Shown: in pieces, positions 23,466 to 32,235 of the stretch
How the letters are laid out: each line of letters opens with the position of its first letter
Numbering within the stretch: the stretch's first letter is position 1
Assembly (NCBI GenBank): GCA_015680685.1
Contig: MNCI01004604.1
Coordinates: 820,073 to 852,663, forward strand
DNA: 32,591 bases
Direction of reading: 5' to 3'
Source of the DNA: Gnetum montanum
Lineage: Eukaryota; Streptophyta; Gnetopsida; Gnetales; Gnetaceae
Position numbers and translations under genes: made by a program
Notes under the pieces: model-generated
What the model was told of the DNA's origin: nothing
What the model saw: only the letters and a program-made list of their open reading frames with translations
Databases searched by the model: none

Positions 23466-23837
23466 TTAACTACCTTCGTATGAAAGGTAGACTTCTTGGT
23501 GGATGGAAGAGGAGATGACCCATAATTGAGCTAGCCAAGGCATACCCAAGATCAAGTTGAAGCTTGGCATCTCCTCTATGATAGTGAAATATATGCTATT
23601 AGGGAATTGTTCTCCTATCATGAAGGCTAAGTTGATTGTACCCTTGATAGTGATGCATGATCCATTGAAGGATTTTATACATGCAGTTTTGGTTGGCCTA
23701 ATTTCATTTTTCAGGCCTAGCTTGTCAATGATGGAGTATAGGACTATGTTTGTTACTGCAATATCATCAAAATGCACTCTGTGGATGGTGCATTGCCCAA
23801 CATGTATGCTAATGGATAGTGGAGTTGTAGTGACCAA
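23466..23837 (-). pseudogene. Aspartic protease of the outer element
   Basis: Minus-strand open stretch of 123 codons. The C-terminal half is typical of Tat-type proteases: NLILGMPWL followed by SSIHQEVYL. The N-terminal active-site segment reads HFDDIAVTNIVLYSIIDKLG; a D-[S/T/N]-G triad is not present, so catalysis is probably lost. It is in the same frame as the upstream gag, with no indel, which suggests a single gag-protease polyprotein. No RT follows it. Confidence 0.75.
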
Positions 23838-26719
23838 CCCTCATTCGAGGTTGATCTTGACTACATCATCATGAAATGCTAGGGATGTTGAACCTGATTC
23901 TTGTGGTGTAGGAGGCAACATCACTAGATGGATGGTGTTCTCATATATAGGGATGTGCTCCATAATAGGAATGAAAGCTAACATTTGGGCCAATGCTTGG
24001 TAGTGAGTAGATGAGATCATAACTAGGTTGTACAAGCTCAACATTATTTTCTTTTTCTTGAGCATTTTTTTCACCTAGGTTAGTGCAACTACAAATTCCT
24101 TTTTGTTAGTCATTGTGTTGGCCTTGAGTTCCTCCATGTGGCTTGAGAGATGGATCTCTCATGAAGGGGACTTGGGCTTGGGCTACTTATCTTGCATGGG
24201 GGTAAGGGCCTCAGTGCTCAGTTGTTACTTGCTGGTCATGGCCTTTGCTTTAACCATGGGGGTTGCGAGGCACTCATTCATCCTCTTTTGTTCCCATTTG
24301 GTAGTCCTACCTAGGTTACTAATGGGGTTGGCCCTTAAAGAAGGAGGGACTGATATGTTGCCCATTGTTAAGCTTCAAGTAGGTGAGGGGCCATCATGTT
24401 GTGGCACCCTTATGACAAATGGTGGTTTAGGAGTTGTTGCGGGGACAACTTGTTGTGGCATCTTGATGAAGAAAGTTTTCTTAGTGGTTATTGTTGTTGT
24501 ATCATGCTAGTTTAATGTCATAGCAGATAATTATTATGGGAACTTGATGACAAAGGGTGTTGTGGGTGCCTGAGGTGGCATTTTGATAACAAAGGAAGGC
24601 TTCTTACTTATGAAGGTCAACGGGATCCTTGCCTTGTTAGGAGGCATGTAGATCACAAAAGGTTGTTGGATAGGTTTGGACTTACCATGTATGCTAATGG
24701 ATCTTATGACATAGGGGGCATCATTTGCATTGGATTAGCTTGCTGTGTTGAGCACTAGTTGGCCCTGCTCTATCATTCTTTGTAAGTCATCCTACAAAGC
24801 ATGATAATTGTGCATACTATGATCAAACATCTAGTGGTAATGATAGTATTGGTCTAGCTTAAAATGTTGTGGAACTAGGGGCTCATTTCGTATTGCTGAG
24901 GTAGGATTCCTCAGTAGTTCGTAGTACCTATCATGTTTTTGGTAGGCAATCTCTAATACATGTTTGTATTAAATTTTCCTATCTTTCAAGAGCTGCTCCA
25001 GTATTTTAGAGGGTTCCATCAGTAGTAATGTATACTTTGATTGATTCTTACACTCAAAGTTGGGCCTTGGGGTGGCCCCTGGCAATGTAGGTGAGTTGGC
25101 ACTAGAGTTGGTAGCTTTGTGAGTTAGGACCTTGGGTTGCTGAGCTGTTGGGCCCTAGTTGGTTGCTTTTGTGCTTATGGCTACTATTTTCACTATTTTG
25201 TTTTTCCTGCACACATTTTAGTTTCTCTAGGCCATGTAGGTCAACTCATTGCTAGCTTGCATTGCCTCATTTATGCCCTTTGTTTGGGCAAAGGCTTGGC
25301 TGAGACACTTCAGGGCTAGGTAATACAATTTGAACTTGATGAAGTTATTCACTACACCCTTGATGATAACCGGTAAGTGTGTCTCTACTAGGGATTCATG
25401 CATTTTTCTCAATGCTACATTCTAGCACTGGAGGAATTTTGATACAAGCTCTAGGGGCCCTTGCATTTCTTGCATGAGCTTGTCAAGGGTTTCTTTAGGC
25501 TTTATTTTGTACTTGAAACATGTCATGAACTAGTTGAGGAGGTAGTCTAGGGAGGATATTGAGGCCCTAGGTAGTGCACAGTACTAGTCTTAGGCCTTGC
25601 AAGTGAGTGACATGGGGAACATATGCATGATGGCATATGGCTAGGCTTGAAGGAGCAGGCACTTGGACCAAAATGTGACCAGTTGTGCATTGGGGTCCCC
25701 TTCATCTTTGTACTTGCTGAGTTAAGGTAGCTAGACCCTAGTTGGAAGAGTTAGATGTGGTACTATAGGACTTATGGAATCATCCTAGTATAAGTCACCA
25801 CCTTAACAATGTTCGAGGAGGTATCCTTAAGTTGGTTGATCTCCTCCATCAAGCTTTGGATCAATTGGAATGCTTGATCCAAGCTTGGGGATGTGCCAAT
25901 CGATTCCATTGGTTGGGCTTCCATTGGGTGTATGGAATAGGGTCAAATTGTTGGTTGTGAAGTTTGCTAGTTTAACATCATAGCAAACAAGCATTTCCAG
26001 TTTAACATCATAGTGGACAAGCATTACCAACTTAATGTTGTAATGGATAAGCATTTCTATTTTAACATCATAGCGGATTGGTTTAGTTGATGTGTTAGCT
26101 AAGGGATGGGTGTAGTCACCAAGGTGGGCCACACATGAGTGGGTTGGATGGACACTGTGGGCATCAATGAGACAAGTAGAATGTGGGATGCTTGAATCAT
26201 CTAGGTCTAGGAGGTGGCCCCTAGATGAGCATACGATTGGGAAAATGCAATGGTAGCTTACAAGGAAGGTTGAATTGGCATGGTCACCATCTTGGAGAGG
26301 ATGGGTGGACTGAACTTAGGAGGGGCTATACAAGGGAGTGGTTGTCGGAAGACAGTGTAGAGGGGGCTCTTGCATTCAAATCAAGCCTTGAACTCATCTT
26401 CTTCCTCCTGCGAGGCTTCCTCATAGGTTGTTCCTACATCATGCTTATTTGCATGGATGAGTTGAAACAAAAACTGGTAGTAAGACTCTATGAGTGGGAT
26501 TATGTCAAAAAAGGTAGGGCTATACTCTTATTCATCCTGATAGACTCATTCATAATCTTGTTTTGCCTCTAGGTTAAGGTGATTCACTGGTAATCTTGCT
26601 TGGATTTTGGCACAAATAAAATTATATTCTTCATGGCTTAGTATGGCATGCTTTGGGTGGATCGTGGTGTCAAATGTGTTAGACACCAATGTGGAAGGTT
26701 GATTTGGATTCATGTTCAT
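23838..26719 (-). pseudogene. gag: gag of the outer Tat-like element
   Basis: On the minus strand gag starts at ATG 26719 (second ATG at 26713). The first 55 codons match the start of gag in the element at 32236, sharing YN-(F/Y)-IC-x-KIQA-x-LP. From about 26132 to the protease end the frame is continuous apart from stops. The core lies about 25725-25440: KYKDEGDPNAQLVTFW, MFPMSL, LPRASISSLDYL, FMTCFKYK. A repeat-encoded segment (26085-25966) lies upstream of the core. Toward the 3' end five copies of a P-F-V-I-K-M-P motif occur (24662-24402), then a Lys-rich run KKMLKKKK (24074-24045). I found no zinc knuckle. Confidence 0.72.
25966..26085. repeat. 30-bp tandem repeat inside outer gag, four copies
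   Basis: Units are 25966-25995, 25996-26025, 26026-26055 and 26056-26085, exactly 30 bp each, with core TTTAACATCATAG. On the minus strand they encode a 10-residue repeat close to YDVKLEMLVH, so the length keeps the gag frame open. Confidence 0.88.
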
Positions 26720-26756
26720 AGGTTGGGCTATGAGAGTTGTTGTTTGAAAAAAATTT

Positions 26757-27020
26757 CTAACTCTAAAAGCTACAAAAAATGACTAACTCTGCTAATAGTA
26801 GAAAAATGGCTAAGTATAGAAATGTAGAAAAATGGCTAAGTGTAAAAATGTTGAAAAATACCTAAGTATGAAAATGACCAAAAAAATTGACTAAGTGTAA
26901 AACTATAGAAAATTTGGCTAAGTATGAAAATGTAGAAAAACTGCTAAGTATGAAAATGTACAAAAAATTCTAAGTATGAAAGCTACTAAAAATGGCTAAC
27001 TCTAGTGCTATGCTTGCTAC
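26757..27020. repeat. 26-bp leader minisatellite of the outer element
   Basis: About ten units begin CTAAGTAT, CTAAGTGT or CTAACTCT, at 26757, 26783, 26810, 26836, 26862, 26891, 26918, 26944, 26970 and 26996; spacing is 26-29 bp. They lie between PBS and gag on the minus strand. Confidence 0.88.
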
Positions 27021-27125
27021 ATTAGAGCTTACTATGCTCTAAGAACTTGTTACACTCTCTAGAGCATCTAGAGTTTTGTTACACTCTAAAAAATGCTAAG
27101 TATGAAAATGTAGAAGGAAATGGTA
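27021..27125 (-). other. Rest of the leader between repeat array and PBS
   Basis: Non-coding. It contains variants of the GCTATGCT/AGAGCAT palindrome (CTCTAGAGCATCTAGAG near 27058-27074) and one more CTAAGTATGAAAATGTAG unit near 27099. Confidence 0.5.
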
Positions 27126-27148
27126 GGCTCTCCTTCTAGTGCAAAAAC
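27126..27148 (-). other. Primer-binding-site region of the outer element
   Basis: Directly after the minus-strand LTR end TTACA comes GTTTTTGCACTAGAAGGAG, almost the same as the sequence after the LTR end at 31572 (GTTTTTGGCGCTAGAAGGAG). The position and the shared sequence mark the PBS. The tRNA was not identified. Confidence 0.65.
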
Positions 27149-28373
27149 TGTAATGATTAAAAACATTAGTGGTTGGAATCACTAAGGGATCAATTGAAGC
27201 ACAGCCTTAACCTCACCTCTGTGTGAGGGCCTTGTTGGAAATGGAGGCAAAGGGTCCTAAACAGTCTTATCAATCAAATAGTGACTTTGCTAGTTTCAAC
27301 TGGGATGATAGGTGCAACTAAGGGGTGGTGTGGTTAGTCAAAATGCAAATTCAAATAATGAAAAATCATGCTAAGTGTCAAAGCGGTGCTTCATGGTGCT
27401 AAGTGTAGAATGTAGCCATGGAATGGGGGTGAGCATAGCCAAGGGATTCAACCAAAACAAGAGTGTCAACCCATGGAGACTACTTCCTGAGCATAATACA
27501 ACGTGATGATATGTGAAAAAATATGAAAAGATGTAAGAAAAATGCCAAAAAATGCTAGAAATAGGAGAGATAAATGGAACACCATCCCAAATGTAGATGT
27601 AGTTAACTCCAAAAGGGTCTTAGAAGGTATACAATGTACAACAAGCATAGTGGAAGCATAGTCATAGTGTCAATGGTGTTGAGCCATGAAGTATGGTGCT
27701 CACTATGATGAATCGTGCCAACCAGGTTAGCCACTACAGTGTACTGTGCAGTGTTCTATAGGGCTACAATGGAGCTACAGTGGGCTATGATGTGCGACTC
27801 TACCTTTCTACCAGCGTAGTGTGCTCTAGGTCTCATTCACCCATGGAGCTAAGTGCTAAGATGCCAAAATGCCAAATGCCAAATGAAAGTGCCAACTACC
27901 CAACTGGTGAAAACTGGAAGCCAACCCCCTGAAACATTATGTGGATTGGGTGTCACATGGTAGTGTAGTATGTGTAACCACATGAAAAATTTAGAAAATT
28001 TTCTAAGTCTGGAGGTGATCGAAAAAAGTTCAAAAATTTTTCTAACTTTGGCCGCTACGCTTGTCCCATGTTACATGCAAGACATGGAACGTTGGTTGCT
28101 ATGCTCATCCCATGTTATGTGTGGGACATAGGACATTGGCTAGGGACATGGAATAGCATGGATACTTAGAAGAATTTGGTAAAGATTATAATCCTTGTTC
28201 TTGTTACACGAGCTACGCTTTGGAGCATAGCAGGAGGGGTGGCCTCAGGAGGTAGAAAATCTACTAAATGCCTCTTCCATGTTGAGCTAGCTTGGTAGCT
28301 TCTGGCTTACCACTTAGGCAAAATTTGTCACTAAAAATTGTGCTATGCTAGCTATGCTCTAGAGCATAGTAGG
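27149..28373 (-). repeat. Right LTR (5' LTR) of the outer element
   Basis: Partner of 10466-11741. It begins TGTAAT on the plus strand. Compared with the left copy it has lost about 45 bp near 27940-27955, which include the TATA box. It ends near the perfect 18-bp palindrome CTATGCTCTAGAGCATAG (28352-28369). The outer limit is approximate; similar AGCATAG/CTATGCT sequence continues beyond it. Confidence 0.75.
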
Positions 28374-29154
28374 GGCAATGGGAGCATAGCACAACACTTA
28401 GAAAATTCTACAAAACTAGATATTTATATGTTGCTTACACTTACCACACTCTAGAGCGTAGCAGAGCATAATAGCTATAGTGTCAAGAATAATAGCTACA
28501 ATGTCGAGCATAATAGTTATAGTGTCAAGTGTAACAGCTACAATGCCAGGTATAACATAACACTTAGAATAATTTTTGTAGCTACTATTCACACATAGAA
28601 AATTTTGAAAAATAGGCCTTCATGCATGCTACGCTGGCTATGCTGCAGAGCATAGCACCAACATTTTAACAAATTTGTAGAAAGTGCCATCATTTTAATG
28701 CTTAAAAAAAAATTTCAAATCTAGCACTTGGAGCTAACTAGACTCAACAATTAGAAAAATTTGGGTGAAGTGCCACCATTTTGACACTTAGCCAAATTTG
28801 TAGTAGAGATGCCAAGACCTGAAATTTTGTGGTTTTTCACATGGTCTATGCCATGATCATGAACAATGGGGTTGCAATACCATGGGTAGGGAAAGACATC
28901 CCTAGGGAGGTATCCATGTATAGCTCTATCCCTATAAGCATTTGTCACTACTCTTCCTCCACCTTCACCTCATATAGGAAGATTGGGCCAAATCAAAACA
29001 TACCATCTTGCAATAAGCCATGCACACATCACTGATCCCTAAAAAATAAATTTATATAAGATTGCTGGATGATATGATTGATTCTAACCTAATCATAAGA
29101 TATGAGGGGAAGGTACATAACATGATAAACATCTAATTATGAAATAAAAAATTT
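28374..29154. other. Repeat-containing flank right of the outer element
   Basis: No gene is seen. Up to about 28820 the composition resembles the outer LTR (AGCATAGCA, GAAAATTTTG and CACTTAG blocks), and 28465-28548 is a 21-bp tandem repeat. It may be an LTR extension missing from the left copy or another related fragment. From 28820 to 29154 nothing is recognisable. Confidence 0.45.
28465..28548. repeat. 21-bp tandem repeat, four copies
   Basis: Units start at 28465, 28486, 28507 and 28528; the core is ATAATAGCTATAGTGTC. Units 1 and 3 are nearly the same, as are 2 and 4, so the array could also be two 42-bp units. Confidence 0.85.
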
Positions 29155-29700
29155 CTCCAAGTAGTGTAATTGCAACATGATGCACATCTAAAAAGAGAAA
29201 TTGTCAATGCTTCCTAAAGCATTTTCAAGGAGTGTAATCATAGAGTGATGCACAACCAATAGGGGGTAATTGACTACATTAGGATAAGAGCCTCCAAGGA
29301 GGTCTACCACACCAGCTAGTGAAAATCCAACAAATCATCTTCCAAATGTAAACCAAAGCATCCCTAAGAAGAGAAATCAAAACACAATGCACATCCAAGA
29401 AAAACATCTTTAAGAAGTGCTCCTATGTGTAATACAAAAATCCTTTAAATACAACCCTTTTATGCAACATGGTTCAAGGCCTTCAAACATGTGTGCACTT
29501 AGCTTCACCTAAAAGTGCATCCATGGAGGTTGAGGATGCACTTATCATAACTTGAAAGTGCACCCACTTAGCATCATCTAAAAGTGCATCCCTATACATT
29601 CATCCATGGAGAAATAAACCTACCTCCCCCTATATATGTTTATTTAGCTAGGCTCCACCATAAAATCATGCACCCTTATAAATATGGCCCAAGGGACTAG
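29155..29700. repeat. Degenerate repeats with spacing near 70 bp
   Basis: A similar pair lies at about 29157 and 29227 (AAG.AGTGTAAT...GATGCACA). A second pair is at about 29497 and 29567 (CACTTAGC.TCA.CTAAAAGTGCATCC). No gene is visible. The wording GTGCATCCATGGAG links these to the 39-bp array that follows. Confidence 0.55.
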
Positions 29701-29708
29701 TGCAACAA

Positions 29709-30176
29709 GAGCAATCTTGCTTATGCAACACGAGACATCTCCAAAGTGAGATCTCTCATGTGTGCAACACAAGGCTCCTAAAAGAATACCATTCACATAT
29801 TCACTATGCAAGGAACCTCAATGGAGAGCACTCTTGCCTATGCAATGCAAGGCAACTACAAGGAGAGTGCTCTCATATCCAAAGGAATAAGGCATCTTTG
29901 AGAAGAGCACTTTTGCATCTATGGTGCAAAGACTCTCCTAGGAGACCAATCTCACTTTAATAGCATGAAATAACTTGTAAATGGATGATCTCACATACGT
30001 GAAGGAAGGCACTTCATAGAAGAATGCTATTGCATCCATGGAGTGAAGTGCCTCCAAAGAGAATGCTCTTGAGTCCAAGGCATAAGGCATTTCTCAGGAG
30101 AGTGCACTCACGTCCTCAATGTAAGGAATTTTGGAAACAAGTGCTATTGCATTACCAAAGTGATGTACCTTGAAGA
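29709..30176. repeat. Minisatellite of about 39 bp, twelve units
   Basis: Twelve consecutive units of 36-42 bp, seven of them exactly 39 bp, start at 29709, 29748, 29784, 29826, 29865, 29904, 29944, 29985, 30022, 30061, 30100 and 30139. The typical layout is GAGTGCTCTTGCATCCA followed by an AAGGCA and a CCAAAGA part. The unit length is a multiple of three, which explains an 86-codon open stretch across the first six units; I do not consider it a gene. Confidence 0.82.
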
Positions 30177-30429
30177 AGATCATGAAACACCACAAAAAAT
30201 TTTGGCTAACACTTGTAGACAGAAATTAAGTTAAGTCATGTTGGTCCTCAGCATGACCAAGCTTGAAAGCCTCAAAAATAGCATCAAACGAAGTCAAAGC
30301 AAGCAAGTAAAAGTTCCTTAGGATCCACAAAAGACTACGATGACATCTGGCCTCAAACTTGGTAAATCTTGAGCTCAAAATACTTTGTTTTCACTAAGTA
30401 TGCATCCTGTACGCTGGCCTACACATGCC

Positions 30430-30750
30430 CAGCGTAAGGCCCAGCGTATAGCAACTTTCGGGGCTCAAAAATTCATCAAAACATGCTAAAGCGGAGCGTT
30501 TGGACCCCCCAGGACCTTCCCCAAGGTTCCCAGCAGGTCTCAGGCACATGAAAATCAAATTTTTGGCTCCGAATGATGGTCTTCCATTCCTATACGCCCA
30601 GCGTAGATGCCGAGGTGCAGCCAGCGTAGACAGACTTTCGGGCCCCAGAAATGCATCAAAACGTGCCAGAATCAAGCTTCCAAACCCCTCAGGACCTTCC
30701 CCAAGGTTCCCAATAGCTCTTGGGCACCTAAAAATCAATTTTTGACCTTA
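30430..30750. repeat. 180-bp direct duplication inside the LTR
   Basis: ACTTTCGGG at 30454 and at 30634 are 180 bp apart. Both are followed by ATGCATCAAAA-like text and then by the block CAGGACCTTCCCCAAGGTTCC, which is the same in both copies. The second copy is truncated near 30750. Confidence 0.85.
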
Positions 30751-31010
30751 AAATGAAGCATTTTCATGTGTATACGCTAGGTACATTTTTGGCTTACGCT
30801 GGCATGCTATACGCTTACGTTGGCATCTTCTACGCTCAGCATCCACAGCGTATACGCCCAGCATATACACCCGCCCCACAACATATACGCCCCAGTGTAT
30901 ACGCCAGCAAATGTAACACTTGTAAATTAAATCTGGCCTGATGTAGCGTATACGCCCAGCATATACGCCCACGTGTCTCCCAACCCGATTTTCCCGGTAA
31001 AACCCTGCCC

Positions 31011-31020
31011 TTATAAATAC
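31011..31020 (+). promoter_or_regulatory. TATA box of the partial Tat-like LTR
   Basis: TTATAAATAC in a CCC-rich setting, about 560 bp before the LTR end. Transcription would start roughly 30 bp downstream. Confidence 0.6.
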
Positions 31021-31573
31021 CCCAGTTTTTCACGTTTTCAAGGTCGGCAAAATTTTTAACAGAGCAGACCCAGAGCAATTACACTGCAAACCAGAGCCTA
31101 AAACCCTCTACACTGGAAGTCATGTATGCCAAGCACAGTCTCTACGCTCCGCCTACTGTGCGAACCAGCTGCCTCCCTGCACCCACCGAGGCTTTACGTC
31201 CGCCTTGTGTTCAGCCATAACTGCGTTTGGACCAGTGCACTTTGTAATCAATTCTCAATAAAAAATAGTTTACATTTTTTCCAGATTTATTGCAGTTTTC
31301 TTTGTTTTTCAGTTTACGTTTACAGGCTCATTTACACTATCGTGCTTGTTTACGGTTTACATTTAATGTGCATTGTTTATGTATAACCCAACGTGTTGTA
31401 GCGGCAAACGTTGGGGAAGTCCTTGTTTGATCTGCATGCGGACCATTCAAGGCACTCTACCTTCGTGTGTTCTAGCTTTCCCTCAAGTAGAGGCAGGGTC
31501 GACTGTGCTTGTCTGTAGATCTTTCGGTGCTCGTAATGTTCCAGCCTTGCACCGACGATTTCGGTCGGTACAG

Positions 31574-31596
31574 TTTTTGGCGCTAGAAGGAGGGCC
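31574..31596 (+). other. Primer-binding-site region
   Basis: TTTTTGGCGCTAGAAGGAGG follows the LTR end by one base. The TGGCGC start is a usual PBS start; the particular tRNA was not identified. Confidence 0.65.
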
Positions 31597-31602
31597 AAAC
31601 TG

Positions 31603-31735
31603 AAACCCCAGCGTCTACGCTGCTAACAGACTACAGCGTCTATGCTGCCAAACTAAACCCCAGCATCTACACTGCTAACAGACTACAGTGTCTACGCTGC
31701 CAAACTAAACCCCAACGTCTACGCTAACTTTGTTT
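31603..31735. repeat. 52-bp leader repeat, about 2.5 copies
   Basis: Units start at 31603, 31655 and 31707 with AAACCCCAGC or AAACCCCAAC. Each contains two TCTACGCTGC-like cores, some changed to TATGCTGC or TACACTGC. Confidence 0.85.
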
Positions 31736-31760
31736 CAAATTCCTAGCGTCTACGCTGCTA

Positions 31761-31880
31761 CAGTGCTTTTATGCTTGCTACCGTGCTTTTACGCTTGCTA
31801 CAGTGCTTTTACGCTTGCTACAGTTCTTTTACGCTTGCTACAGTGTTTTTACGCCTGCTACAGTGCTTTTACGCTTGCTA
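31761..31880. repeat. 20-bp leader repeat, six copies
   Basis: Exact 20-bp periodicity from 31761 to 31880, unit CAGTGCTTTTACGCTTGCTA; units differ by at most two bases. It is non-coding leader sequence; all open frames through it are by-products of the repeat. Confidence 0.92.
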
Positions 31881-32235
31881 CAGTGTTCGAGCGTATACGC
31901 TGCTACTGTACCACTACAGTGTTTTTTCAACAAAAACACCCAAAACGAGCCTGTTTCAAAGCCGAATTCACTGCGATTCGCACCAACATGGATCACCTTG
32001 TCTAAGGCATACAATCCACACAACATAACGATTCTGAGATGACTTCCTCTTACCCGAAATCGCCATCCGCGTACGACTACGGTTCATAATTTTATACTCA
32101 GCCAAATTTTCTCCCGTTTACATTGTACACGCTAAACACTTAGAAAAATTTTCAGTGTTCACACACCAAACACTCTGCACACTTAGCCCGAAACACACTC
32201 GACACTTGTTATACGTTGCCCCGTCACACATCACC
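31881..32235 (+). other. Leader between repeats and gag
   Basis: Non-coding. It holds a perfect palindrome, GCGTATACGC, at 31891-31900. No further structure was recognised. Confidence 0.5.

Larger units (their letters stand above)
10466..28373 (-). mobile_element. Outer Tat-like Ty3/gypsy element, non-autonomous, interrupted by nested element
   Basis: Two direct repeats of about 1.25 kb (10466-11741 and 27149-28373) flank minus-strand gag and protease. Read on the minus strand the order is LTR, PBS (27148-27126), repeat leader (27020-26757), gag from ATG 26719, protease to 23466, non-coding DNA, the insertion at 22554-12641, more non-coding DNA, a purine tract (11826-11782) and LTR. Without the insertion it is about 8 kb. 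RT, RNase H and integrase, normally about 3.5 kb, are absent from both halves of the interior. The protease ending (LGMPWL, then SSIHQ) is Tat-like. The LTRs differ visibly, so the insertion is old. The right boundary is approximate. Confidence 0.75.
30214..31572 (+). repeat. 5' LTR of the partial Tat-like element
   Basis: The end is well supported: GGTACA at 31567-31572 followed by a PBS. The start is tentative. The LTR contains an imperfect 180-bp tandem duplication (30430-30750), many TACGC/GCGTA motifs in both orientations, a TATA box at 31011-31020, and AATAAAAAATAG near 31257 as a possible poly(A) signal. Confidence 0.65.

Noticed and set aside
23557-24510. Plus-strand open stretches (23557-23874 and 24103-24510)
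   Set aside because: They are antisense shadows of the minus-strand gag-protease frame, which has recognisable domains.
29700-29960. 86-codon open stretch with repeated C-N-(T/A)-R residues as a small repeat protein
   Set aside because: It follows from the 39-bp unit length being a multiple of three; half of the array is not open and no start context is evident.
26757-31880. Regular repeats resembling a CRISPR array
   Set aside because: The repeats are directly tandem without unique spacers, and the context is a plant retrotransposon leader.
31730-32042. Overlapping Cys/Tyr/Leu-rich open frames across the leader
   Set aside because: They arise from the 20-bp repeat, which is read in all three frames; no gene is implied.
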